From Methylobacterium segetis (lineage in GTDB: Bacteria > Pseudomonadota > Alphaproteobacteria > Rhizobiales > Beijerinckiaceae), in the NCBI RefSeq assembly GCF_004348265.1, contig NZ_SMNT01000008.1, forward strand, positions 17,427 to 81,426: 64,000 nt of DNA, in the 5' to 3' direction. Positions 48,977 to 58,726 of this stretch are shown piece by piece (the stretch's first letter is position 1; every line of letters starts with the position of its first letter). The notes beneath the pieces are model-generated. The model ran no database searches. It saw only the letters and a program-made list of their open reading frames with translations, and was not told the DNA's origin. Position numbers and translations under genes: made by a program.

Positions 48977-49293
48977 GCGGCCTCCACCGGAGCGATGCGC
49001 TCGATCGCGGCGAGTTCCTGCGCCATTCTCGCCTCCAAGATGCGCAGATCGTGGTCCCGCTGCAGATTGACCCAGAAGGTGGCCGAATTGCCGAAGAGAC
49101 GGCCGAGCCTGAGGGCCATCGCCGGAGTGACCGGCTGCTTCTCGTCGAGAATATCGTAGAGGGTCTGGCGTGAGACCCCGAGGCGCCGGGCGATCTCCGC
49201 CTTGGTGAGGGCGAGCGCCGGCAGCGTCACTTCCCGCAGCCATTCGCCCGGATGCATCGGCGCGAGGCCCGTCAGCTGAGGATTCTCGGCCAT
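48973..49293 (-). CDS. higA: HigA-type antitoxin
   Basis: The 106-residue protein has the HigA signature MHPGEWLREVTLPALALTKA followed by an XRE helix-turn-helix (EIARRLGVSRQTLYDILDEK) and GRLFGNSATFWVNLQRDHDL. It neutralises HigB and represses the pair. It begins one base after the toxin stop and its TGA overlaps the GTG of ybgC. The pair sits between ruvB and ybgC, genes that are usually adjacent or nearly so. Confidence 0.93.
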   Translation of the reverse strand: MAENPQLTGLAPMHPGEWLREVTLPALALTKAEIARRLGVSRQTLYDILDEKQPVTPAMALRLGRLFGNSATFWVNLQRDHDLRILEARMAQELAAIERIAPVEAA

Positions 49294-49294
49294 C

Positions 49295-49573
49295 TCAGTG
49301 ATAATCCTCAAGATCGACGTCGACGGCGTCCGAGCCCTCCCATCGGAAGGTGATCCGGAAATTGCCGCTCGCATCGACGGCGAAAGTCCCGCGCCGCTCG
49401 CCCTTGAGCTGGTGGAAGCGCAGACCGGGCTGGTTCATGTCGTCGGGCTCGCTCGCGCTGTCGAGGGCGAGGAGAATCTGTCGGACACGACGCACGTTCG
49501 GGACGCTCAATCCTTTCGGATCACCCTTCAGCGCGAAGTTGCGGAGCGCCTTGTTGCGGAAGGATCGGATCAC
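49295..49573 (-). CDS. higB: HigB-type mRNA interferase toxin
   Basis: The 92-residue RelE-fold protein starts MIRSFRNKALRNFALKGDPK and ends with GNFRITFRWEGSDAVDVDLE plus DYH, the HigB/PemK-like RelE pattern with a C-terminal His. It cleaves ribosome-bound mRNA. As is usual for this family the toxin gene comes first. The antitoxin gene starts within 2 bp of its stop. Confidence 0.93.
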   Translation of the reverse strand: MIRSFRNKALRNFALKGDPKGLSVPNVRRVRQILLALDSASEPDDMNQPGLRFHQLKGERRGTFAVDASGNFRITFRWEGSDAVDVDLEDYH

Positions 49574-49614
49574 CGATGTAAGGTAGCGCCCGACACATCG
49601 GCGTCAAGCGGGCC

Positions 49615-50670
49615 TCAATCCTCCCCACCATCCGCGAACAGACCGAACTGCGTGGCCGGGTCGCGGCGCGGCTCGGCGAAGCCCATGTGGCGGTAGGCGT
49701 GGGGGGTCAGCACGCGCCCGCGCGGCGTGCGCTGCACGAAGCCCTTCTGGATCAGGTAGGGCTCGATGATGTCCTCGATCGCGTCGCGGGGCTCCGAGAG
49801 GGCGGCCGCGATCGTCTCGATGCCGACCGGCCCGCCCCCGAAGGAATTGACGATCATCGTCAGATACTTGCGGTCCATCACGTCGAGCCCGACCGGGTCG
49901 ACGTCGAGCATCTCGAGGGCGCGGTCCGCGATCGCGCGCGTCACGATCGGGGCGTCGTCCACGATCGCGAAATCGCGCACCCGGCGCAGCAGGCGGCCCG
50001 CGATGCGGGGCGTGCCGCGGGCGCGCTTGGCGATCTCGTTGGCGCCCTCCGGCGACATGCCGAGGCCGAGCACCCGGGCGCCGCGGCTGACGATCAGCTC
50101 CAGTTCGTCGATGTCGTAGAATTCGAGCCGGATCGGGATGCCGAACCGGTCGCGCAGGGGGGTCGTCAGCAGGCCGGCGCGGGTGGTGGCACCGACGAGG
50201 GTGAATTTCGGCAGCTCGATCTTCACGGAGCGCGCGGCCGGACCCTCGCCGATGATCAGGTCGAGCTGGTAATCCTCCATGGCTGGGTAGAGGATCTCCT
50301 CCACCGCCGGATTGAGGCGGTGGATCTCGTCGATGAAGAGCACGTCGCGCTCTTCGAGGTTCGTGAGCTGCGCGGCGAGGTCGCCCGCCTTGGCGATGAC
50401 CGGACCCGAGGTCGAGCGGAAGTTCACGCCGAGTTCCCGCGCCACGATCTGCGCGAGCGTCGTCTTGCCGAGGCCGGGCGGGCCGACGAAGAGCACGTGG
50501 TCGAGGGCCTGGCCCGTCTTGCGGGCGGCCTCGATGAAGATCTGCATGTTGGCGCGCGCCGCCCGCTGACCCACGAACTCGGCGAGGCTCAGGGGTCGGA
50601 TCGACTGGTCGACGTCGTCCGGGCGGGTCTCGGGATTGAGGAGCGACTTCGGGGCGGGCAGCTTGCTCAA
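49615..50670 (-). CDS. ruvB: Holliday junction ATP-dependent DNA helicase RuvB
   Basis: The 351-residue AAA+ motor drives branch migration with RuvA. It has Walker [13 protein letters not shown], Walker [10 protein letters not shown], sensor 1 [10 protein letters not shown], the arginine finger region LRDRFGI, and the winged-helix C-terminus ([17 protein letters not shown]). Length is normal. ruvC and ruvA, which commonly precede it, are not upstream; the plus-strand gene at 50861 is there instead. The tail includes [10 protein letters not shown]. Confidence 0.98.
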   Translation of the reverse strand: MSKLPAPKSLLNPETRPDDVDQSIRPLSLAEFVGQRAARANMQIFIEAARKTGQALDHVLFVGPPGLGKTTLAQIVARELGVNFRSTSGPVIAKAGDLAAQLTNLEERDVLFIDEIHRLNPAVEEILYPAMEDYQLDLIIGEGPAARSVKIELPKFTLVGATTRAGLLTTPLRDRFGIPIRLEFYDIDELELIVSRGARVLGLGMSPEGANEIAKRARGTPRIAGRLLRRVRDFAIVDDAPIVTRAIADRALEMLDVDPVGLDVMDRKYLTMIVNSFGGGPVGIETIAAALSEPRDAIEDIIEPYLIQKGFVQRTPRGRVLTPHAYRHMGFAEPRRDPATQFGLFADGGED

Positions 50671-50860
50671 CGGGTCTCGCGGGTCGGGCTGATGGCGGGC
50701 GTCACGAGCGTGTTACCCGCTCCGGCGCCTCAAAACCACCGCGGCATCTCGGCCCGCATCCACCCGCCGCAGGCCCCGGAAACCCTGTTGGCCGAGGGGG
50801 GCCGGGGACTTGCAACGCCGAGCCGCGAACAGCATTAGTTTTCCGTAACGAGACAGGGTT

Positions 50861-51106
50861 ATGAAAGTCATGCGTCCCATGGCGAGACTCGCCCTCGCCG
50901 GCGTCGCGCTCGCGGTCCTCGGCGCCGCGCCGGCGCAGGCCCAGATCGGTCCCGAGACCTCCGGCAGGACCTCGGCCGCGAACTCGCCCGCCGCCGTCGT
51001 CCAGACCGGCTCGCGCAAGCGCCTGAGCTGCTTCGTCTGCACCGCCGAGCCCGCGGAGGCGCCTCGCGGTGACGGCCGCCGCCCGCGCACCGCCGGTCAG
51101 TACTGA
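50861..51106 (+). CDS. Small secreted protein of unknown function
   Basis: The 81-residue product has a clear signal peptide (MRPMARLALAGVALAVLGAA ending PAQAQ) and a short mature part with two close cysteines (LSCFVC) and an Arg-rich tail. It has an ATG at 50861 and a second at 50870. Its 3' end overlaps the convergent porin gene by 10 bp. Family not recognised. Confidence 0.6.
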   Translation: MKVMRPMARLALAGVALAVLGAAPAQAQIGPETSGRTSAANSPAAVVQTGSRKRLSCFVCTAEPAEAPRGDGRRPRTAGQY

Positions 51107-52473
51107 ACCGTCGCGCGAAGGCCGAGCACCACGCTGTCGCGGATCCGCGCGCGGTCGGGCCGCAGCGGATTGCGGACGCCGCCCCCGGGCGCGGCGATGT
51201 AGTGCAGGCTGGGCTGGACGGTGAAGCCGGGGGCGACCACCGCCTGATAGGTCAGCTCCACGGCCGTCTCGCTGCGCCGGACCGGCAGGGGCATCCCCGA
51301 GAAGAGGGCGCGGTCCCAGTCGGAGAGGCGGGCGCGCCGGGCGATGCGGGTATGGGCGAGCCCGAGGCCGGCCACGTCGTCGGGCCGGCCCGGCAGCAGG
51401 CCCTTATAGACGAGGCCGGCATCCGCGTAGAGGCTGACGAGGCTCGCGGGCGAGGGCGAGGCGGCCACGCGCGCGAACAGGGCCGCGCGGCGGTCGCTCG
51501 CCTCGTCCTCCCGGAAGATCGTCTGGTCGATCAGCGCGTAGAGGCCGTCGTCGCCCCGTCGCCGGGCCGGCAGGCCGGAACTCCAGGGTGCTGCGAGCGG
51601 CACGCCGTCGCGGTCGATCCGGACATCGTCGAAGGCGCCGAAATGGTGGAAAAAGCCCACCTTCACGACGCCCGTCCGCTCCGGCCCCGGGCCGCCGAGG
51701 CTGTAGGATTTCGCGGCCTCGACGATCAGGAAAGGTGATCCGTGCAGGCTGAAATCCGTCCCGTCGGGGTTGCGGCGCTGCGGATCGAGCGCGAGGCGGT
51801 TCCCGCGTGCATGGGCCGGGTCGCCGTTGAACAGGCCGAGCATCAGGCTCGCCTTCGGCGCGGCCTCCCACCGGACCCGCAGGCCCGGGGTCGCGAGCGG
51901 CGCGGCCGGGCCGCCCGAGGGCAGGTTGGCCGCGGCGATCACGGGCCAGCCGAAGGTGCCGTTCGCGAACAGCGTCGCCGAGGGGCTGACCAGGAATTCC
52001 GCGTCCGCGGCGAGGTTGCCGGCCCGCAGGCTGAGCGTCCGGTCGAGGAAGGATTGCTCCAGCCAGAGCTCGTGCAGGCGCGTCGCCGGCAGCGCCTCGA
52101 TCCCGCTGACGGGCGCGAGGCTCCCGACGCGGTAGCGCGTCGGCCCGGTGCCGTGGATCTGGTAGGCGTTGGCGTGGAAGCGCAGCCCCTGCCAGCCGAT
52201 GAGCGTCTCGAGGTCGGCATCGAGCTGGACGTCGAGCCGGCCCTCGTAGACGGCACCCCGCCGCAGGCCGCCGCGCAGGGCTCCGACCGTCTCGCCGATA
52301 GAGGTGAGGCCGATCTCGACGCCCCGCTCCTTGAGGGCGGCGCGCCCGGCATTGAGGCCCGCGGCGAGGGCCGCCGGACCCGCCGCAGGATCGGCCGCCC
52401 GGGCGGGCGCGCCGAGGGGCAAGGCTGCGGCGAGAAGGATGCCGCACAGACGCGAACGCAACCGTCCGGCCAT
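51097..52473 (-). CDS. OprB-type carbohydrate-selective porin
   Basis: The 458-residue outer-membrane protein has a signal peptide (CGILLAAALPLGAPARA) and the OprB pattern: GRLDVQLDADLETLIGWQGL, FHANAYQIHGTGP, LHELWLEQSFLDRTLSLRAG, NGTFGWPVIAAANLPSGGP and a terminal beta-strand ending in aromatic Tyr (VVLGLRATVQY), as needed for BAM-dependent insertion. OprB porins let glucose and other sugars through; substrate here is unknown. It stands alone, followed by a chemoreceptor gene upstream on the same strand. Confidence 0.9.
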   Translation of the reverse strand: MAGRLRSRLCGILLAAALPLGAPARAADPAAGPAALAAGLNAGRAALKERGVEIGLTSIGETVGALRGGLRRGAVYEGRLDVQLDADLETLIGWQGLRFHANAYQIHGTGPTRYRVGSLAPVSGIEALPATRLHELWLEQSFLDRTLSLRAGNLAADAEFLVSPSATLFANGTFGWPVIAAANLPSGGPAAPLATPGLRVRWEAAPKASLMLGLFNGDPAHARGNRLALDPQRRNPDGTDFSLHGSPFLIVEAAKSYSLGGPGPERTGVVKVGFFHHFGAFDDVRIDRDGVPLAAPWSSGLPARRRGDDGLYALIDQTIFREDEASDRRAALFARVAASPSPASLVSLYADAGLVYKGLLPGRPDDVAGLGLAHTRIARRARLSDWDRALFSGMPLPVRRSETAVELTYQAVVAPGFTVQPSLHYIAAPGGGVRNPLRPDRARIRDSVVLGLRATVQY

Positions 52474-52543
52474 GAACGCAACTCGAACTCTGGGAACGCG
52501 GAGGACGGGAGCCCCCGGACGGGGCTCCCGAGGGCGGCGGCCG

Positions 52544-54229
52544 TCAGGCGGCGCGGATCGTGGCGAGGAAGCTCCTGACCTCGCGGTCGAGGGCGGCGGC
52601 CTGCCCGGTCAGGTCGGAGGCGGAGGCGAGGACCTGGGCGGCGGCCGCGCCGGTCTCGTCGGCCGCGCTCGCCACCCCGGCGATGTTGGCGGAGACCTCC
52701 CCGGTGCCGATGGCCGCCTGGCCGACGTTGCGCACGATCTCCCGCGTCGCCGCGCCCTGCTCCTCGACCGCCGCCGCGATGGCGGTGGCGACCGCGTTCA
52801 TCTCGCGGATGCGGGCCGAGATGCCGCCGATCGCGCCGACCGCCTGCCCCGTCGCCGCCTGGATCGCGCCGATCTGGCGCTCGATCTCGCCGGTGGCCCG
52901 CGCCGTCTGGCCGGCGAGTTCCTTGACCTCGGTGGCCACCACCGCGAAGCCGCGCCCCGCCTCGCCGGCGCGCGCCGCCTCGATCGTGGCGTTGAGCGCC
53001 AGCAGGTTCGTCTGATCCGCGATCGTCGAGATCAGGGCCACGACCTCCCCGATGCGGGCAGCGGTCTCGGCGAGGTTCCGCACGAGCGTGTTCGTTGCGT
53101 CCGCCTCCGTGACGGCGGAGGCGGCGAGTTGCGACGAGCCGTCGACCTGCCGGCCGATCTCCGCCACCGACGCGCCGAGCTCCTCGGCGGCCGCCGCGAC
53201 GGTAGCGACGTTCGATCCGGCCTGCTCCGCCGCGGCGGCGACCGTCGCGGATTGGGCGGCCGTCTCGCTCGCCGCGCCCGTCATGCCCGTCGCGGTGCGT
53301 TGCAGCTGGCCCGCCGAGCCGGAGACCGTGCCGACGATCCCGCCGACGGCCTGCTCGAACCGGTCGGCGAGGTCGCGCATCACCGCCCTGCGCTGCGTCT
53401 CGGCATCGGCGCGGGCGTGCGCCGTCTCCTCTTCGAGCTGACGGGTGCGGATCAGGTTGTCCTTGAACACCTGAACGGCCGCGGCCATCGCTCCGATCTC
53501 GTCCCGGCGACGCGCGCCGGGGATCGCCCCTCCCGTGTCCCCCTCCGCGAGGACGCGCATGGCGTCCGTGATGCTGGTGATCGGCCGGGCGATCCAGAAG
53601 AAGCACAGGGCGGCGGCACCGAGGGCGAGCCCGCTCGCCAGGATCAGGCTCGCGAGGCTCACGCGCCCGGAGCGCATCGCGCTCGCGACGCCGCCCTCCG
53701 CTTCCTGCGCTGCCCCCCGGCGGTTGATCTCGACGAGCTTGTCGAGGAGATCGCCGGACGTGTCGTAGGCCTTGCGCGCCTCGGGATCGACGAGGAGGCC
53801 CAGGGCTCGGGCGGAATCCCCGCGCTCGGCGGCCGCCCGGATCGGCGCCGTGACGGCGACGTAATGCGCCCAGAGCGTCGAGAAGGTCTCGTAGGTCGCC
53901 CGCTCCTCCGGCGAGGCGATCATCGGTTCGTAGGTCTTGCGCGCGTCGGCCAGGAGGGTGACCTGCCGGCCCAGGAGATCGACCGCCTCCGCGAGCGAGC
54001 CGGCCCCGGCCTCGAGCGTCGCCAGACGGTATTGCCGCAGCCGGTAGTCCGACGTGATGGTGTTCATGCGGTGGACGATGTCGACCGAGGGCAGCCAGTT
54101 CGTCGCGATCTCATCGAGGTGGCCGCGCATCTTCGCGGTCTCCTGAACGGTGAACAGGCCCTGCGCCGCCGCCATCAGGGCCATCACTCCGAAGAGCGAC
54201 ATCAATACTGATTTGATCGACAATCTCAT
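52544..54229 (-). CDS. Membrane methyl-accepting chemotaxis protein
   Basis: The 561-residue receptor has an N-terminal membrane helix (SVLMSLFGVMALMAAAQGLF), a periplasmic four-helix-bundle sensor (about 30-185), a second membrane helix (about 190-212; SLILASGLALGAAALCFFWI), a HAMP domain (RPITSITDAMRVLAEGDTGG), and a signalling domain with tip [20 protein letters not shown]. The ATG at 54229 has only a weak Shine-Dalgarno (GGGTAAAG); a TTG at 54241 is possible. The ligand is unknown. The sequence upstream to 54352 is AT-rich and gene-free. Confidence 0.93.
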   Translation of the reverse strand: MRLSIKSVLMSLFGVMALMAAAQGLFTVQETAKMRGHLDEIATNWLPSVDIVHRMNTITSDYRLRQYRLATLEAGAGSLAEAVDLLGRQVTLLADARKTYEPMIASPEERATYETFSTLWAHYVAVTAPIRAAAERGDSARALGLLVDPEARKAYDTSGDLLDKLVEINRRGAAQEAEGGVASAMRSGRVSLASLILASGLALGAAALCFFWIARPITSITDAMRVLAEGDTGGAIPGARRRDEIGAMAAAVQVFKDNLIRTRQLEEETAHARADAETQRRAVMRDLADRFEQAVGGIVGTVSGSAGQLQRTATGMTGAASETAAQSATVAAAAEQAGSNVATVAAAAEELGASVAEIGRQVDGSSQLAASAVTEADATNTLVRNLAETAARIGEVVALISTIADQTNLLALNATIEAARAGEAGRGFAVVATEVKELAGQTARATGEIERQIGAIQAATGQAVGAIGGISARIREMNAVATAIAAAVEEQGAATREIVRNVGQAAIGTGEVSANIAGVASAADETGAAAAQVLASASDLTGQAAALDREVRSFLATIRAA

Positions 54230-54352
54230 CGCTTTACCCAATCAATAATCAAGAATAAATAGCTATTTTCTCCTCGTAATGTAGATGTTTTGGATTAATT
54301 GCGCATTTCGAAACAGTGAAGACGCGCCGTTTGACGAAGAGCATTTCGCGCC

Positions 54353-54389
54353 AAAAAAAACGCCGCCCGGATTCAACCCGGACGGCGTC
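54353..54389 (-). terminator. Rho-independent terminator of bfr
   Basis: Read on the minus strand, CGCCGTCCGGG-TTGAAT-CCGGGCGGCG (one mismatch) is followed by eight T. It lies about 70 bp after the bacterioferritin stop codon. Confidence 0.9.
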
Positions 54390-54460
54390 ACATGTTTTTG
54401 CTCACGATGGTCCGAGCAGGCCCGGCCCGGCGCGCGGTGCGCCGTCCGGAGCGTGCGGGG

Positions 54461-54958
54461 CTAGTCGACCTCGGGCTCGATCTTGTCGAGGCCGCCGATA
54501 TGGCGCTGCGCGTAGAGCGGCAGGCCGATCTGCTTGATCAGTTCGAGCTGCGTCTCGAGGAAGTCGATATGGCCCTCCTCGTCGGTGGCGAGATCCTCGA
54601 ACAGGATCTTCGAGACCCGATCGTTGATCGAGTCGCAGTACTTCGCCGCCTCCAGGTAGAGCGACCGCGCCTCGTTCTCCGCGGCGAGGTCGCACTCGAT
54701 GATCTCCTGGACGTTCTGCCCGATCCGCAGCGGGTCGAGTTCCTGGAGATTGGGGAAGCCTTCGAGGAAGAGGATGCGGTCGACGAAGCGATCCGCGTGA
54801 TTCATCTCCTCGATCGATTCCTTGCGCCAGTACTTGGCCAGCTCGACATAGCCCCAATCGTTGAGCATGCGAAAATGGAGCCAGTACTGGCTAACCGCCG
54901 TCAGCTCGCTACGCAACCCGCGATTGAGGTACTCGATGACCTTAGCGTCGCCCTTCAT
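54461..54958 (-). CDS. bfr: Bacterioferritin
   Basis: The 165-residue iron-storage protein starts [20 protein letters not shown] and has the ferroxidase ligands in [46 protein letters not shown] and [20 protein letters not shown]. The haem-binding Met is in the [17 protein letters not shown] region typical of Bfr. AGGGAGA lies before the ATG at 54958. It ends in TAG and has a strong terminator. bfd lies 52 bp upstream on the same strand, so the two probably form one operon. Confidence 0.97.
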   Translation of the reverse strand: MKGDAKVIEYLNRGLRSELTAVSQYWLHFRMLNDWGYVELAKYWRKESIEEMNHADRFVDRILFLEGFPNLQELDPLRIGQNVQEIIECDLAAENEARSLYLEAAKYCDSINDRVSKILFEDLATDEEGHIDFLETQLELIKQIGLPLYAQRHIGGLDKIEPEVD

Positions 54959-55010
54959 CCGCCTGTCTCCCTGAGGCACTTGTCAGCCGGGAGGGGCGGT
55001 CCTGCGCGTG

Positions 55011-55268
55011 TCAGGCGGCGATCCCCTCCTCTGCTGTTTGGACCTTGACCAAAGAGCAGGCGCTTGCGCAAGCGGGCGAACAGGAATGTGCGGCCTCATC
55101 AAGGGCCTTCTGCATGATCGAGCGGATCGTGCGGGCGCAGCGCCCGCATTTCGGGCTGCATCCGAGGCAGGCATAGACCTGCGCGGGCGTCCGCGGGCAG
55201 CCCGGACCCGGGCCGAGGCAGGACCGCACGGCACCATCGGACAGGACGTTGCAGGAACAGACGATCAT
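55011..55268 (-). CDS. bfd: Bacterioferritin-associated ferredoxin (Bfd)
   Basis: The 85-residue [2Fe-2S] protein starts MIVCSCNVLSDGAVRSCL and has the four expected ligands: CSC near the N-terminus and CSPKCGRC in the middle (Cys-x2-Cys of the BFD-like fold). It reduces bacterioferritin cores to release iron. The C-terminus (HSCSPACASACS) carries four extra cysteines, more than in the E. coli protein. It precedes bfr in the same direction. Confidence 0.9.
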   Translation of the reverse strand: MIVCSCNVLSDGAVRSCLGPGPGCPRTPAQVYACLGCSPKCGRCARTIRSIMQKALDEAAHSCSPACASACSLVKVQTAEEGIAA

Positions 55269-55405
55269 TCGGGACCGCGACTCGGGATGCGGAACGGGCC
55301 GCAAGGTGACGGACGGCCGTGCGGGCAGACCGCCCGACCGGTGGATCGGAAGGTGCCGCGAACCCGGGAAATCGAAAATCCGAGTTGCGGCACCGCTTTG
55401 ACCGC

Positions 55406-55428
55406 TAGATTAGAACTGTTGAAATCTA
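55406..55428. promoter_or_regulatory. AT-rich palindrome upstream of bfd
   Basis: TAGATT-N11-AATCTA (55406-55428) lies in the 358-bp gene-free region between bfd and the deacetylase gene, about 140 bp before the bfd start. Iron-responsive operators of alphaproteobacteria (ICE or Fur boxes) are also AT-rich inverted repeats around TTAGAA, so this may be the iron control site; the match is loose. Confidence 0.3.
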
Positions 55429-55626
55429 CAGCACTTTCAATGAGTTAGCCTGTTTCTCCCCACTTGGCAGCGCCGCTTGCCGCCGTCAAGCCCTGGCTCT
55501 CCACTCCCGCGTCGTCTGCGTCCGAATGTGGCAGCGCGGCCCCGCGGCTCAGGGCCGGCCCGCACCCTCGTAGCCGTCCCGTTCCCAATCTGGTATATGG
55601 AATGCCAATAAACGGAGGGCGCCCGC

Positions 55627-56553
<927 letters not shown>

Positions 56554-56569
56554 GCCTCCCCACCCCCCC

Positions 56570-58723
56570 TCATTCCGCCGCCCGCGCCGCCGCCCGCGGG
56601 AGCGCGGCCAGCGGCGGCTCGGGCGGCTCGAATCCGAGCACCTGGTCGGCATGCGCGATCGTGGCGGGGCGATGGGCGACGATGACCCGCGTCATGGCGA
56701 GGTCGCGCAACGCCGCGGCGATCGCGGCCTCCGTCGGCTCGTCGAGATGGCTCGTCGCCTCGTCCAGGAACAGGATGTCGGGGCGCCGGTAGAGGGCGCG
56801 GGCGAGGATCACCCGCTGCTTCTGCCCGCCCGACAGCGTCGAGCCCATGTCGCCCACAAGCGTCTCGAAGCCCATCGGCGTGCGGCGGATGTCGGCGAGG
56901 ATCGCGGCCCGGGCGGCGCATTCCTCGATCCAGCCCTGGTCCGGCCGCTCGTCGAAGCAGGAGATGTTCTCGGCGATCGAGCCGGCGAACAGGCCGTCGT
57001 TCTGCATCACGCCCGCAATCCGGCGGCGGTAGGCGGCGGGGCCGATCGTCCGGATGTCGCGCCCGTCGACCGCGACGCTGCCCTCGGTCGCCACGAGCAG
57101 ACCCATCATGATCTTCATCATGGTGGTCTTGCCGCAGCCGGAGGGGCCGGTGATGGCAAAGCTCGATCCCGCCGGCACCTCGAAGCCGAGGCCGCGGAAG
57201 ATCCAGGGCTCGTCGGCGCCGTAGCGGAGCGCGAGGCCGCGCACGGCGATGGCGCCCGCCCGCGATCCGCCGAGGGCGGGGGCGGCCACCTCCGGTGCGG
57301 CCGCGCCGGGCTGCTCCTCGGGCTCGGCGAGCACGATGTCGGAGAGCCGGTCCGTCTGCACGTCGAGCATGCGCAGCTTGAAGCCCGACTCGATGAGGTT
57401 GCCGACCCGCTGCGAGAACTGGTCCCGGTAGGTCAGGAAGGCGACGAGCATGCCGAGCGTCATCGACTGCTCGATCACGGCCCGGGCGCCGAGCACCAGC
57501 AGGATCAGCCGGTCGGCGCCGAAGAGCAGCTCGTTCGCTCGGCCGAAGACGAGGTCGAGGCGCTGCAGGCGCAGCCTTGCGTTCAGCGCCGTGACGAACT
57601 GGTTCATCCAGGTGCCGCGGCGGCGCTCGCGCAGGCCGAGCAGCTTCACGCTCGCCATGCCCCGCACCGTCTCGATGAAGTGCGTCTGCTGGCGCGCCTC
57701 GGCGACGATCGCCTCCTCGGTGCCCTCCCGGTAGGCGGCGAAGGCCGCCGCCCTGAGCGCCGTCGTCAGCGCCGTCGAGACGAGGGCGACGAGGGCGAGC
57801 CAGCCCCCGTAGACGACGAGCATGATCAGCATGCCGATCGACATGATCCCGTCGAGCACCGCCTGGACGAGGTCGGTGGTGAGCCCCTTCTGGATCGACG
57901 CGAGAGAGCCGAAGCGGGAGATCACGTCGCCCACGTGCCGCTTCTCGAAATAGTCGAGGGGCAGGCGCGAGAGGTGGTCGAACAGGCTGCCCGACCATTG
58001 GTAGTTCAGCGTCGAGCCCGCCAGCATGATCGCCCAGGTGCGGGCGACCGCCAGCGCCAGCTGGACGAGGAGCAGGAGCACGACGCCGATCGCGACCACG
58101 AGCAGGAGGTCGAGATCGGCGTTCACGATCACCTCGTCGATCACGATCTGCGAGGCGATCGGCATCAGGATCGCGACGAGCTCGATCCCGAGCGACAGGG
58201 CGAGGATCCGCGCGAGCGCCCCGCGCACGCCGCCGATGCTGCGGAACAGGTCCGCGAGGCGGAAGGCCGGCGGCGGCTCGGCGCGCACGAACCCCTGCGC
58301 CGGGCTCGCCTCGAGGGCGACGCCCGTGAACTCGCGCGAGGCCTCCGCCAGGGTCAGGCTGCGGCGCCCGCGGGCGGGATCGTGCACGACGATGCCCCTG
58401 CCCCGCACCTCAGCCAGGACCACGAAATGGTTGAGGCCCCAGTGCAGGATGCAGGGTAGCTTGAGGCGCCCGAGATCGGCGAGCTCGACGCGCAGGGCCC
58501 GCGTCGAGAGCCCCATCGTGCCGGCGAGGTCGATGAGGTTGCGCAGGGTCATGCCCTTGAGCGAGAGGGCGTGGCGGCGGCGCAGCGCCCCGAGATCGAT
58601 CGCGTGCCCGTGGTGGCCGAGCACCATGGCGAGGCAGGCCATGCCGCACTCGGCCGCCTCCGCCTGCAGGACCACGGGCAGGCGCCGGCCGAAGCCGAAC
58701 TGGAGGGCGTCGCGCAGGGCCAC
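56570..58723 (-). CDS. Peptidase-containing ABC exporter for double-glycine peptides
   Basis: The 717-residue protein has an N-terminal C39 peptidase domain (residues 14-140) with the catalytic Cys in QAEAAECGMACLAM, His in WGLNHFVVL and Asp in VVHDPARG, so it should cut after Gly-Gly leaders. A six-helix membrane domain follows (about 170-450), then an ATPase with Walker A GPSGCGKTTM, signature LSGGQKQRV, Walker B ILFLDEATSH and H-loop AHRPAT. This is the CvaB/microcin-exporter layout. The start is a GTG at 58723, 3 bp after the HlyD-like gene. A 75-residue GG-leader precursor lies beyond the HlyD gene. The outer-membrane TolC partner is not in the window. Confidence 0.95.
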   Translation of the reverse strand: MALRDALQFGFGRRLPVVLQAEAAECGMACLAMVLGHHGHAIDLGALRRRHALSLKGMTLRNLIDLAGTMGLSTRALRVELADLGRLKLPCILHWGLNHFVVLAEVRGRGIVVHDPARGRRSLTLAEASREFTGVALEASPAQGFVRAEPPPAFRLADLFRSIGGVRGALARILALSLGIELVAILMPIASQIVIDEVIVNADLDLLLVVAIGVVLLLLVQLALAVARTWAIMLAGSTLNYQWSGSLFDHLSRLPLDYFEKRHVGDVISRFGSLASIQKGLTTDLVQAVLDGIMSIGMLIMLVVYGGWLALVALVSTALTTALRAAAFAAYREGTEEAIVAEARQQTHFIETVRGMASVKLLGLRERRRGTWMNQFVTALNARLRLQRLDLVFGRANELLFGADRLILLVLGARAVIEQSMTLGMLVAFLTYRDQFSQRVGNLIESGFKLRMLDVQTDRLSDIVLAEPEEQPGAAAPEVAAPALGGSRAGAIAVRGLALRYGADEPWIFRGLGFEVPAGSSFAITGPSGCGKTTMMKIMMGLLVATEGSVAVDGRDIRTIGPAAYRRRIAGVMQNDGLFAGSIAENISCFDERPDQGWIEECAARAAILADIRRTPMGFETLVGDMGSTLSGGQKQRVILARALYRRPDILFLDEATSHLDEPTEAAIAAALRDLAMTRVIVAHRPATIAHADQVLGFEPPEPPLAALPRAAARAAE

Positions 58724-58726
58724 GCC

